Shown here piece by piece: positions 9,132 to 18,250 of a stretch of DNA of 64,000 nucleotides. Both the position numbers and the translations under genes were made by a program. Below the pieces are notes generated by a model. The model saw only the letters and a program-made list of their open reading frames with translations. It searched no databases and was not told where the DNA came from. Origin of the DNA: Natranaeroarchaeum aerophilus (GTDB lineage Archaea; Halobacteriota; Halobacteria; Halobacteriales; Natronoarchaeaceae); NCBI RefSeq assembly GCF_023638055.1, contig NZ_JAKRVY010000005.1, positions 1-64,000 of the forward strand. Direction: 5' to 3'. Within the stretch, counting starts at the first letter, position 1, and each line of letters begins with the position of its first letter.

Positions 9132-9986
9132 ATGGACGTCCAGGCGCGGGTGCGTGGCTACGTTGAGTTGACGCGACCGATGAACTCGGTCGCGGCCGGA
9201 GTGTTGACGTTCATCGGTGCGTTCGTCGCCGGGGCATCCACCGAATACGCCCCGCTGGTCGCAGCGGCGGTAGCAGCGACGTCGCTGGCGACCGGAGCTG
9301 GCAACGCGATCAACGACTATTTCGACAGAGAGATCGACCGGATCAATCAGCCGGACCGGCCGATCCCGCGTGGTGCGGTAAGCGAGCGCGGGGCGCTGTG
9401 GTTCAGCATCGTGCTGTTCGCACTCGCCACGGTGCTTGCTCTGACGCTCCCGCCGCTTGCGATCGGTATTGCGGCGTTCAACCTCATTGCACTGATCGCG
9501 TACACCGAGTTCTTCAAGGGATTGCCGGGACTTGGAAACGCGCTGGTTGCGTATCTCGGCGGCAGTACGTTCCTGTTCGGGGGGGCCGCCGTCGGTGACG
9601 TGAGGGCTGCAGGAGTCCTGTTCGTGCTGGCGGCGCTCTCGACGTTGACCAGAGAGATCATCAAGGATGTCGAGGATATCGACGGTGACCGTGAGGAAGG
9701 GCTGAACACGCTCCCGATCGCAATCGGGGAGCGCAAAGCGTTGCATGTCGGCACTGTCCTGTTGCTCGTTGCTGTTCTCGTCAGCCCGGTTCCGTATCTA
9801 CAGGGGTCGTTCGGGATCGGGTACGTCCTCGTCGTCGCTCCCGCGGTCGCAGTAATGGTATTTGCCGCGATACGAAGTTACGATCTCCCGCGAGCTGGCC
9901 AGCAGTATCTCAAATACGGCATGTTTTTGGCAGCACTCGCGTTTATTATCGGGCGGCTGGGCGTCGTCTTTCCGTGGCCAGTGTGA
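9132..9986 (+). CDS. ubiA: UbiA-family prenyltransferase, probable digeranylgeranylglyceryl phosphate synthase
   Basis: This 284-aa polytopic membrane enzyme has the UbiA Asp-rich motif NAINDYFDREID at about residues 57-68, followed by NQPDRPIPRG. A second Asp motif DVEDIDGDREEG lies near residue 180. The NRPDRPIPRG-like signature and short length match archaeal enzymes that add the second geranylgeranyl chain to geranylgeranylglyceryl phosphate in membrane lipid synthesis. About eight to nine hydrophobic segments are visible. The ATG at 9132 was chosen because an upstream in-frame ATG at 9051 adds 27 basic, unlikely residues that overlap the tRNA promoter region. Confidence 0.88.
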   Translation: MDVQARVRGYVELTRPMNSVAAGVLTFIGAFVAGASTEYAPLVAAAVAATSLATGAGNAINDYFDREIDRINQPDRPIPRGAVSERGALWFSIVLFALATVLALTLPPLAIGIAAFNLIALIAYTEFFKGLPGLGNALVAYLGGSTFLFGGAAVGDVRAAGVLFVLAALSTLTREIIKDVEDIDGDREEGLNTLPIAIGERKALHVGTVLLLVAVLVSPVPYLQGSFGIGYVLVVAPAVAVMVFAAIRSYDLPRAGQQYLKYGMFLAALAFIIGRLGVVFPWPV

Positions 9987-10118
9987 TCGGTGATGGCCGT
10001 TACCCATTCTTGTCCGATAACACTGGCGATCAAAAGTACTATATGTGGTTCTCGGTATATTTACACTACGACTCTCACCGGCAACAGCGCAAAGCTGTCC
10101 AGCATATGAGGGCATATC

Positions 10119-10739
10119 ATGTATGATCTGGCAGACGTCCTACCGGACGCCGAACTCGAGTCTGGCACGAACCTCCTGATCACGGGGCCCCCACTCTCGG
10201 GGAAACGTCGTCTGGCGCTCGATATCCTCGCCGACGGCACCCGACAGGACGAGGGGGCGATCGTAGTTACGACCAAGGACAGCGGCGACAAAATCCTCAG
10301 CGAGTACAAAAAGCGTATCGACGATATCGAAAACAGACCGCTCGGAGTTGTCGACTGTGTCACGAAACAGCGGGGGGTAGGCAATGCCGAAGACGGGCCA
10401 CAGCTAAAATACGCATCTTCCCCAGTCGATATGACCGGGATCGGTATCAAGCTTTCCGAGTTCTTGCAGGATTTCTACGAACGCAGGGGTCTCCAGCAGA
10501 ACCGTGTACTCATGCATTCGGTCTCCACGCTACTGATGTATTCCGATCTCCAGACTGTGTTCCGGTTCCTCCACGTCTTTACCGGCCGTGTTCAGAGCGC
10601 AAATGGGCTCGGGTTGTACGTGATCGACTCCACGGCCCACGATGATCAGACGATGAATACGCTCACCCAGTTGTTCGATGGTGTCGTCGAACTATCGGAA
10701 AACGACGCGGAACCGCCGCGTCTGCGAACGGCCCAGTAG
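10119..10739 (+). CDS. RecA/KaiC-like ATPase-fold protein with altered Walker A
   Basis: This 206-aa protein has the start of a RecA/Rad55/KaiC-type P-loop fold. The P-loop reads GPPLSGKR (about residues 24-31), where the usual Ser/Thr after GK is Arg. A hydrophobic strand LGLYVIDST near residue 170 stands at the Walker B position, with Asp retained. Haloarchaea have many such short RecA-superfamily proteins of unknown role, often near signalling genes. The altered P-loop suggests weak or absent ATP hydrolysis. The downstream CoA-binding gene follows after 40 nt and may be co-transcribed. Confidence 0.65.
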   Translation: MYDLADVLPDAELESGTNLLITGPPLSGKRRLALDILADGTRQDEGAIVVTTKDSGDKILSEYKKRIDDIENRPLGVVDCVTKQRGVGNAEDGPQLKYASSPVDMTGIGIKLSEFLQDFYERRGLQQNRVLMHSVSTLLMYSDLQTVFRFLHVFTGRVQSANGLGLYVIDSTAHDDQTMNTLTQLFDGVVELSENDAEPPRLRTAQ

Positions 10740-10779
10740 GGTTCGAGCGCTTTTGTACGCTCGTCGTATATACGCGGGT

Positions 10780-11181
10780 ATGGATATCGACCAGCTGATC
10801 ACTGCTGCACTGGATAGCGAGACGATCGCCGTCGTCGGCTGTTCGTCGACGCCGGGCAAAGACGCCCACGACGTGCCGAGCTACCTCGATTCGAACGGGT
10901 ACGACGTGATTCCGGTCAATCCGTACGCGGACGAGATTCTGGGGCGCAAGGCGTATGATTCGCTCACCGACGTCCCACATGAAGTCGATCTCGTCGACGT
11001 TTTCCGTCCGTCAGAGGAAGTGTCCGGCATCGTTGATAGCGTCCTCGAACGAGATGATGTAGAGTTTCTCTGGTTGCAGCTCGGCATCAGCGACGATGAC
11101 GCAGTCACCCGAGCACGTGAGGCCGGGATCGATGTCGTCCAGGATCGCTGTCTCAAAGTAGAACACGTGCGACGGCAGTGA
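10780..11181 (+). CDS. CoA-binding domain protein
   Basis: This 133-aa Rossmann-fold protein of the CoA_binding_2 type has an N-terminal IAVVGCSSTPGKDAH nucleotide-binding loop at about residues 16-30, a VIPVNPYADEILG segment, and a C-terminal QDRCLKVEH motif as in YccU-like proteins. It is the length of the stand-alone family and has no ligase domain. The function of such proteins is not settled. The ATG at 10780 follows the upstream gene by 40 nt; an in-frame ATG within the upstream gene would add 34 basic residues and was rejected. Confidence 0.85.
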   Translation: MDIDQLITAALDSETIAVVGCSSTPGKDAHDVPSYLDSNGYDVIPVNPYADEILGRKAYDSLTDVPHEVDLVDVFRPSEEVSGIVDSVLERDDVEFLWLQLGISDDDAVTRAREAGIDVVQDRCLKVEHVRRQ

Positions 11182-11198
11182 GAAGTCGAGGAACTGTG

Positions 11199-11567
11199 TC
11201 AGTTTTCGATGGTGTCTTCGACGGGGTCTTCCTCGTCGCTTTCGTTCGTCGACTCGGTCGTTTCGGCCCCTCTCTCGTCCGCTGATGGTTCGTCTTCCTC
11301 CGATACTTCGTCCTCGCCTTCTGCCTCCTCTATCGCCGCTTCTGCGAGCACCTCGTCGGCGTCGATTCCCTGCTCGCGAGCGATAGCTTTCAGCAGGACG
11401 AGCTGTTTCTCCGAGTCGTTTTCCAGTTCATTGACTCGCCCGTTGGTCTCCTCGATCCCCTCTTCGAGTTCGATGACCCGCTCGCGGACGTCTTTGAGCT
11501 GTGCGATCAGATGTTCGGCCCGGTCGGCGAGCGTCTGGATCTTCTTTGCGGTGTCTCCGAAACCCAT
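11199..11567 (-). CDS. DUF5798-like haloarchaeal coiled-coil protein
   Basis: This 122-aa protein starts MGFGDTAKKIQTLADRAE. It has an N-terminal coiled coil to about residue 70, followed by an extremely acidic tail rich in Glu, Asp, Ser and Thr. The architecture matches a small family restricted to haloarchaea (DUF5798 by resemblance). No enzymatic motif is visible. It converges on the CoA-binding gene and is divergent from the membrane protein gene that follows. Confidence 0.7.
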   Translation of the reverse strand: MGFGDTAKKIQTLADRAEHLIAQLKDVRERVIELEEGIEETNGRVNELENDSEKQLVLLKAIAREQGIDADEVLAEAAIEEAEGEDEVSEEDEPSADERGAETTESTNESDEEDPVEDTIEN

Positions 11568-11659
11568 ATCGTCCGGTTCGTGCCGGTGACTTGTGGGTTT
11601 TCCGATCCATCCCCCAGCAGAACGTCGTATTTATACTGTCGGATGTGTGAGTGACATTT

Positions 11660-12079
11660 GTGACACAGCCCCGGACTCCGCCGACGCTCGGTATCGCCGC
11701 CTGTGTGTTGATCCTTGTGCTCGTAGCGCTGCCGTACCTGTTGCTGTCGGAGGCAGGTGCCGGGGGCATCGCGGCCTACTACGATCACGGTGGTGTCGGT
11801 CTATGGGTCGTCACTATACTGACGACCGTCGCCCTCGTTGCCTTCGCTGCGGGCCGACAGGGACGTTCCGATCCAGTGATGATGGCGGGGGCAACGCTCG
11901 TTTTTGGACTCTTTATACTTGGCTCCACACTGGTCTGGGCGCTGTCCGTTCCGGCGGCGTTCGTCCAGCAACTCGGGACCGAAACGTGGCTGGGCTATCA
12001 TCGGTGGGCACTCGTTGGGCTGTCGGCGCTTGTTCCCATCGCTGGCGTCTGGTATGCAGTGACACTCGACGTCCTCTAG
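11660..12079 (+). CDS. Small membrane protein, four predicted TM segments
   Basis: This 139-aa protein has four hydrophobic stretches (about residues 10-30, 45-65, 72-95 and 110-135). There are no conserved motifs that I recognise. Starts at GTG 11651 and GTG 11660 are both possible; the second gives MTQPRTPPT and was preferred. It lies just upstream of the 7S RNA gene. Function unknown. Confidence 0.6.
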   Translation: MTQPRTPPTLGIAACVLILVLVALPYLLLSEAGAGGIAAYYDHGGVGLWVVTILTTVALVAFAAGRQGRSDPVMMAGATLVFGLFILGSTLVWALSVPAAFVQQLGTETWLGYHRWALVGLSALVPIAGVWYAVTLDVL

Positions 12080-12144
12080 ACGCGGCTATTCCGCGCGGGG
12101 GATCGCAGGAAGAGACGCCAGTTCTCTCCGAAAGTCGAAAGGCC

Positions 12145-12150
12145 CTTAAG
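12145..12150 (+). promoter_or_regulatory. Box A of the 7S RNA promoter
   Basis: The sequence CTTAAG within cgaaaggcccttaagagg is centred about 25 nt upstream of the inferred 5' end of the 7S RNA. This form and spacing suit strong haloarchaeal stable-RNA promoters. Confidence 0.5.
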
Positions 12151-12172
12151 AGGCCGAAAGGTAGTAAGAGGT

Positions 12173-12476
12173 GGACTAGGTCGGGCAGTTAGGCCCTGCT
12201 CACAACCCGCACTATGGTCTTTAGCGGGGACCGAACCCCGGATGCGTCCGGACAGACCCGTTCGGGCCCCGGAAGCCGACGTGGAAACCTCGTCCCTCGG
12301 GGGCCACGGTTCGCGGCGTCCGCCCGCAGGGGCGTCACGTCGCGATTCGCCGGCGGCAGTTCGTCAGGCGCGGAAGCGAGCAGCGAACCGCTGGACGATG
12401 GTCGCTCGAGGGGTCGCGGGGCGGAGGAGGCAACCGGGCTTCCCCGGCCGGGAACGCCGGGCAACTCCGGGCGTCC
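12173..12476 (+). ncRNA. ffs: Signal recognition particle 7S RNA
   Basis: This is archaeal SRP RNA of about 304 nt. The conserved domain IV (helix 8) loop region is seen as GTCAGGCGCGGAAGCGAGCAGC at about 12365-12385. The 5' part contains the GGTCGGGCAGTTAGGCCCTGC block found in haloarchaeal 7S RNA. The terminal helix can be drawn between GGAC (12173-12176) and GTCC (12473-12476), which sets the proposed ends; the true ends may differ by several bases. The transcript forms the scaffold for SRP19 and SRP54 in membrane protein targeting. Protein-like frames through this region are shadows. Confidence 0.9.
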
Positions 12477-12567
12477 GTTCATTCATATCGTATTCGAGTG
12501 CAAAGCGGTAGCTGTGTTCTCATCGTAGCAGTTGCGGTGGTACGGGCGCTTGTGCCGCACCAGCATT

Positions 12568-12642
12568 GCGTGAGGCCCCTGTGAGGAGACCGAACAGAGC
12601 CTCGAAAGAGGGGCAATCCGACAGTTCCAGAGCGCTGCTCTG
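12568..12642 (+). ncRNA. Candidate structured RNA (H/ACA-like hairpin) downstream of 7S RNA
   Basis: In the 318-nt gap between the 7S RNA and mscS there is a stem GCCCCT/AGGGGC (12575-12580 with 12609-12614). Above it a kink-turn-like internal loop (GT opposite GAAAG) leads to a second stem GAGG/CCTC. An ACA trinucleotide lies at 12621-12623, shortly 3' of the stem. A second perfect hairpin CAGAGC-GCT-GCTCTG follows at 12628-12642. These features resemble an archaeal H/ACA guide RNA, but I could not assign an rRNA target, so this is a proposal only. No protein gene is visible in the gap. Confidence 0.35.
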
Positions 12643-12794
12643 CCGATCTGCAACCTTGTAAATAATGTTACAATGTTACATTGTATACGTATGCGTACTT
12701 GTCGGCTGATTCGGACAGGTGAACACCACCTCTGTGACCCGCTCTATAACACGATTTCGTCGTTTCAAAAAAGACTGCTTGAACGGAGTCGCCG

Positions 12795-13667
12795 TTAGTC
12801 GTCCGCGCCGAGCGCCGCACGGTTGGTGAGCTCGAAATCGCCCTCCAGTTCGCGCTGTGGGTACGGGATATCGATCCCTGCCTCGTCGAAGCGGGCTTTG
12901 ACGTTCGTGATGAACTCGCCACGCGTCTTGACGAAGTCCGCTCGGCTCGGGTCGGCGATCCAGACACGGGACTGCAGGCCGACGTCCGAGTCGTTCAGCT
13001 CCGTCAGACGGACCGACGGCGCGGGATCGTCCATGATCCCGTCCAGTTTTTCGGCCTCCTCGACGATGATCTCGGTGGCTTTCTGGATGTCGTCGTCGTA
13101 GCCGATGCCGAAGACGAACTTCAGGCGCAGCTTCTCCTTTGCGACAGGGTTCTTGACGACGTTCGCAGTCAGATCGGAGTTGGGCACTGTCAGAATCTCG
13201 TTGTCGAACGTCCGGACGCGCGTGACACGGAGGCTGATGTCCTCGACCACACCGGAGTTGCCGTCCCACTCGATCCAGTCGCCGATGCGGAACGGCTTGT
13301 CGGCGTAGATGAACACGCCGGAGACGAAGTTACTGATGATGTTTTGCGTCGCCAGACCGATTGCCAGTGCGAGCGCAGCGGCGATCGTCGCGAGCGACGA
13401 CAGGAAGTTCCCGAAGCCGGCGAAGCCAAAGGCGACGGCGATTGCGACGAAGATGACGCCAAAGGAGACGAGTTTCACCAGCGGCTTTCGTGCGTGATCG
13501 TCCAGATCTCGCCGCTCAAGCGCTCTGTCAGTGACCGGAAGCACGGTCCGTTTCCCGATTACGTAGATGGCGATAAAGGCAATCACGAACAGTGCAACTG
13601 ACTCGATCGTCCCGGCGATTCCCACACCCAGACCCAGATCGACCAGCAGTTCCTGAATCGCACCCAT
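12795..13667 (-). CDS. mscS: Small-conductance mechanosensitive channel (MscS family)
   Basis: This 290-aa protein has three N-terminal hydrophobic segments (about 15-40, 65-85 and 90-120). The third is the Ala/Gly-rich pore helix running into NIISNFVSGVFIY. The cytoplasmic beta domain follows with PFRIGDWIEWDGNSGVVEDI and the VPNSDLTANVVKN motif. Such channels release solutes when turgor rises, which matters for halophiles on dilution. Its start overlaps the yhbY stop by one base (TGATG), so the two are translationally coupled. Confidence 0.92.
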   Translation of the reverse strand: MGAIQELLVDLGLGVGIAGTIESVALFVIAFIAIYVIGKRTVLPVTDRALERRDLDDHARKPLVKLVSFGVIFVAIAVAFGFAGFGNFLSSLATIAAALALAIGLATQNIISNFVSGVFIYADKPFRIGDWIEWDGNSGVVEDISLRVTRVRTFDNEILTVPNSDLTANVVKNPVAKEKLRLKFVFGIGYDDDIQKATEIIVEEAEKLDGIMDDPAPSVRLTELNDSDVGLQSRVWIADPSRADFVKTRGEFITNVKARFDEAGIDIPYPQRELEGDFELTNRAALGADD

Positions 13668-13912
13668 CAGTGCATCACCGCCGTGTGGCCGCGGCTCTGC
13701 ACGACGTCAGCGTTTACTTTTTCGGCCAGGTCCTCTGCCAGTTCCTCGGCAGTGGCGTGCCCCCGCGCCGCTCGAAGGAACTTTATTTTCACCAGCTTCC
13801 GGTCGTCGAGCTGATCCGCGAGCTCGTCTGTCACTGTCTCGATCCCACTTTTCCCAACCCACACTGTTACGTCCAGGTCGTGAATCTCTCGCTGTAACGC
13901 CTCTGAAGTCAT
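13667..13912 (-). CDS. yhbY: YhbY/CRS1 RNA-binding protein
   Basis: This 81-aa protein is a single CRM (CRS1-YhbY) domain. It begins with an ALQREIHDLDVTVWVGKSGI segment, with the family's VGK-G motif, followed by a KLVKIKFLRAARG strand containing basic residues on the RNA-binding face. Bacterial YhbY binds pre-50S ribosomal particles; the archaeal role is presumed to be in RNA or ribosome maturation. It lies between rnp4 and mscS in one transcription direction. Confidence 0.88.
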   Translation of the reverse strand: MTSEALQREIHDLDVTVWVGKSGIETVTDELADQLDDRKLVKIKFLRAARGHATAEELAEDLAEKVNADVVQSRGHTAVMH

Positions 13913-14012
13913 ACACCATCCCTTTTTAGCGCACGGGTTTTACTCTTTTGGGCGCTCTCCCGCCGAAAACCGGCAAAAGCGTCGCTCCAGGGTCGATAGC
14001 TCCGATCTGGAG

Positions 14013-14285
14013 TCAGTACGGATAGCGCGAGTGATGTCCACAGTCACACGTGATCACGATGTGGCCGTCCTGTGCTCGCACGCGAGCGTTATTCCCAGGC
14101 TGGAGGTACGCATCACAGTCATCACAGGTGAATCGCTTGAACGATTTCGGGAGCGATCTTCGCTTCCGCTCGGCGACACGCCGCGCCAGTCGGACGTATT
14201 CACGCGCCAGCTCCGGCTCATCGTCCTCGACAGCATCGGCAGCCAGCTCCTGTAGACGCTCGATGCGCTCGTCGGCGATAGTCAT
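14013..14285 (-). CDS. rnp4: Ribonuclease P protein component 4 (Rpp21/Rpr2)
   Basis: This 90-aa protein starts at the ATG at 14285 (MTIADERIERL). An N-terminal helical hairpin is followed by AREYVRLARRVAERKRRSLP, which contacts RNA and the Rpp29 partner, and a zinc ribbon with CDDC and CDC pairs (about residues 55-58 and 80-82). This matches archaeal Rpp21, an accessory subunit of RNase P that matures tRNA 5' ends. The longer upstream frame contains Cys-rich, non-conserved sequence and was rejected. It heads the rnp4-yhbY-mscS unit with a 100-nt gap before yhbY. Confidence 0.9.
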   Translation of the reverse strand: MTIADERIERLQELAADAVEDDEPELAREYVRLARRVAERKRRSLPKSFKRFTCDDCDAYLQPGNNARVRAQDGHIVITCDCGHHSRYPY

Positions 14286-14517
14286 TGGAAAGTGGGGGGA
14301 GTGGGGGATTCCGGGGCAGTACGGACAAGGAGAGAGGACGTCCAGTAATGCCCCAGCAATACATCTGCAAGAGAAGGACAAGTATTTTTTGTTTTCCCCT
14401 ATCGGGTATCCGAACGCTCCCCGAAACACGTGACTGCGCACGCGCTCGTACTCGTGAAGCTATTGTTCACCAAACGATGAACCACAATACGTATCACTGC
14501 GAACCTGAAATTTACGG

Positions 14518-14892
14518 ATGATGACCGAGGACAGCTCTCGTGTGGATTCCGAATCAACGGCAGACGAGTACGAGCCAGCCCTTCCCACGAGCCGGTCGTT
14601 CGAGCTGCTTTCTACCCGCCGCCGTCGGGAGGCGCTCGATCTCCTCCGCGAACATGGTCACGTCACACTCCCGGATATCGCCGAAGAGGTGACGGTCCGC
14701 CAGCACGGAACGGATATCACGGAGATCGATCCAGAGGAGGTTACGGATACGTACATGATGCTGTATCACTCGGATATCCCGAAACTCGAAGACGAGGGCG
14801 TCGTCGTCTACGACCAGGAGCAGGATCTCGTTGTGACTGGCGAGAACTTCGATGCGATAGCACAGCTCCTCGCTCGAACGACCGAAAACTGA
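14518..14892 (+). CDS. DUF7344-type winged-helix protein
   Basis: This 124-aa acidic protein has one winged helix-turn-helix domain (about residues 30-105) beginning FELLSTRRRREALDLL and ending in a wing with LEDEGVVVYDQEQDLV. This pattern is common in small haloarchaeal putative regulators (DUF7344). Two Met codons start the gene (14518 and 14521). An A/T-rich TTTACG sequence lies immediately upstream. No target can be assigned. Confidence 0.7.
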   Translation: MMTEDSSRVDSESTADEYEPALPTSRSFELLSTRRRREALDLLREHGHVTLPDIAEEVTVRQHGTDITEIDPEEVTDTYMMLYHSDIPKLEDEGVVVYDQEQDLVVTGENFDAIAQLLARTTEN

Positions 14893-14908
14893 TTGTCGCC
14901 GAGACGTC

Positions 14909-15274
14909 TTACTCGTCTTCGAGCGCGTCAGCGATCCGCTGAAGCTGCCGGGTCACGTCGCGAACCTCGTCGCGGAGCTGTCTGACTTCTCGTGTCAGTT
15001 CTTCGTTGCCTCCCTCGGATGCACCACCGGGACCGCCAGGTCCGCCGGGACCGGCGCCGCCCGGGCCGCCGCCCATCATACCGCCCATCATCTGAGCGAA
15101 CGGGTTGCCGCCACCCATGCCGCCGGGGCCGCCGCCCATCATCTCTTCCATGCCACCTTCGGGTGGTGCCTCTCGATCTTCGCCCTCCTCGGCGCGTTTC
15201 TCGCGGATCTCCTCGACGCGCTCGCGGAACGATTTCTCCTCGTCACCGTCGTCTTGCTGGTCGTCGTCTGCCAT
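14909..15274 (-). CDS. Gly/Met-rich coiled-coil protein
   Basis: This 121-aa protein has three parts. An acidic, charged N-terminus (MADDDQQDDGDEEKSFRERV) is followed by a central tract of about 45 residues made almost only of Gly, Met and Pro (GGMGGGNPFAQMMGGMMGG type). A C-terminal coiled coil with ELTREVRQLRDEVRDVTRQL ends the protein. I do not recognise a family with a known function. It is transcribed in the same direction as the DUF2797 gene upstream, with a 52-nt gap. The ATG at 15274 is the only plausible start before basic, non-haloarchaeal sequence. Confidence 0.65.
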   Translation of the reverse strand: MADDDQQDDGDEEKSFRERVEEIREKRAEEGEDREAPPEGGMEEMMGGGPGGMGGGNPFAQMMGGMMGGGPGGAGPGGPGGPGGASEGGNEELTREVRQLRDEVRDVTRQLQRIADALEDE

Positions 15275-15326
15275 GTGCGTTCGTTCAGTCGCTGTGCCGA
15301 AAAGGGTTTTCGTCGAGCGTGTCGCC

Positions 15327-16088
15327 TCACTCGAAGGCGGCGAAACTCGATTGGAGGTATCGGTCGGTTTCCGCTCTGTCGATCTCGTAGCCAACGAGAT
15401 CCCGCAGATCAACCGCGTACGGCGTGGTGCCGTTTTCGAGGACCGCGATCCGGCCTTTGACTCCGACGATGGTTCCCGATGCGATCGTCTCCCGGACCGG
15501 CTGGCACTCCACATCGAACCCGTGATCGAGATCCATCGTCGAGATCGGATCGTACTGGTCGAGCAGACGGCCCCAGGCCGCTTCGTCGACGTCCTGGTGG
15601 AGTCCATCGACCTTCGTAGGGACCCGGACCCGGTCGGTGAGTTCCTCGGCGATTTCGGCTTCGAGTTCTCGGGCGATCCGGCCGTTCGAAACTGTATGGA
15701 GATGCGCTGCCCGATCGGCTCCCTGCTCGTAGAGTCGGGTTTCGAGTCGCCACGAGCGGGTTACGCCCACTTTGAACGTCGCCGGGGCGAACCCGGCGAG
15801 GTAGACCGCATGCTCTTCGTAACAGTCCATCTCGTCTTTTAAACAGGTGCCCGTACAGCGCGCACAGATCCACGTCCGATCGTGGACGTCACAGTACGGT
15901 GCTGTCGGCGCGGTACACACTCTGTGCTCGTCGCCGTCGATCACTCCGGCACAGTGTCGGTCCCCGAGCCGAAAGTCGAGTGTCGAACCCGGGTCTAACT
16001 CCAGGCACTCGATCTCGCCGTCGGTTGCGAGGAGAAGCGCGCCGCTCGCTCCGGGTTTCGACGCCGTTTCGTAGCCGACGACCTGCAT
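15327..16088 (-). CDS. DUF2797 protein
   Basis: This 253-aa protein resembles the DUF2797 family. It has a beta-rich N-terminus, a Cys/His cluster (C47, C58, CDVHD, CARCTGTC at about 66-82) that could bind zinc, a YLAGFAPATFKVGVTRSWRLETRL segment, and a C-terminal helical part. The GIY-YIG-like KVGVT element is typical of the family, whose role is unknown. It is divergent from the acetyl-CoA synthetase gene at 16186. Confidence 0.75.
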   Translation of the reverse strand: MQVVGYETASKPGASGALLLATDGEIECLELDPGSTLDFRLGDRHCAGVIDGDEHRVCTAPTAPYCDVHDRTWICARCTGTCLKDEMDCYEEHAVYLAGFAPATFKVGVTRSWRLETRLYEQGADRAAHLHTVSNGRIARELEAEIAEELTDRVRVPTKVDGLHQDVDEAAWGRLLDQYDPISTMDLDHGFDVECQPVRETIASGTIVGVKGRIAVLENGTTPYAVDLRDLVGYEIDRAETDRYLQSSFAAFE

Positions 16089-16185
16089 CGGCTTCCGATA
16101 GGAGACCGGCGATTAAATGTACACTGCTGTCGGCCCGGCCGAACGCTTATCTCCCTCACGGGTGAAGGACTTCGCAACTAGTGGT

Positions 16186-18123
<1,938 letters not shown>

Positions 18124-18129
18124 CTTCGG

Positions 18130-18154
18130 TTTCGGTACTTTTAATTTGCCGAAA
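18130..18154. promoter_or_regulatory. Inverted repeat over a TATA-like box upstream of the Bat-type gene
   Basis: TTTCGG (18130-18135) and CCGAAA (18149-18154) form a perfect 6-bp inverted repeat with a 13-nt spacer containing CTTTTAATTT, a possible TATA box. This is a plausible operator for the regulator gene downstream; binding is not shown. Confidence 0.4.
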
Positions 18155-18250
18155 CTGTTTTGCCAAGTATCTAACTGGTAGTTCAACTATGTGTCGCATG
18201 ACGGTCTGAACGCCGAAAAACTAACTTCGATTCCTTCGTTAGAGAGAAAT

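Noticed and set aside
12214-12528. Plus- and minus-strand open frames (about 90-104 codons) over the 7S RNA
   Set aside because: They coincide with the structured RNA, whose domain IV signature is clear; high G/C keeps frames open.
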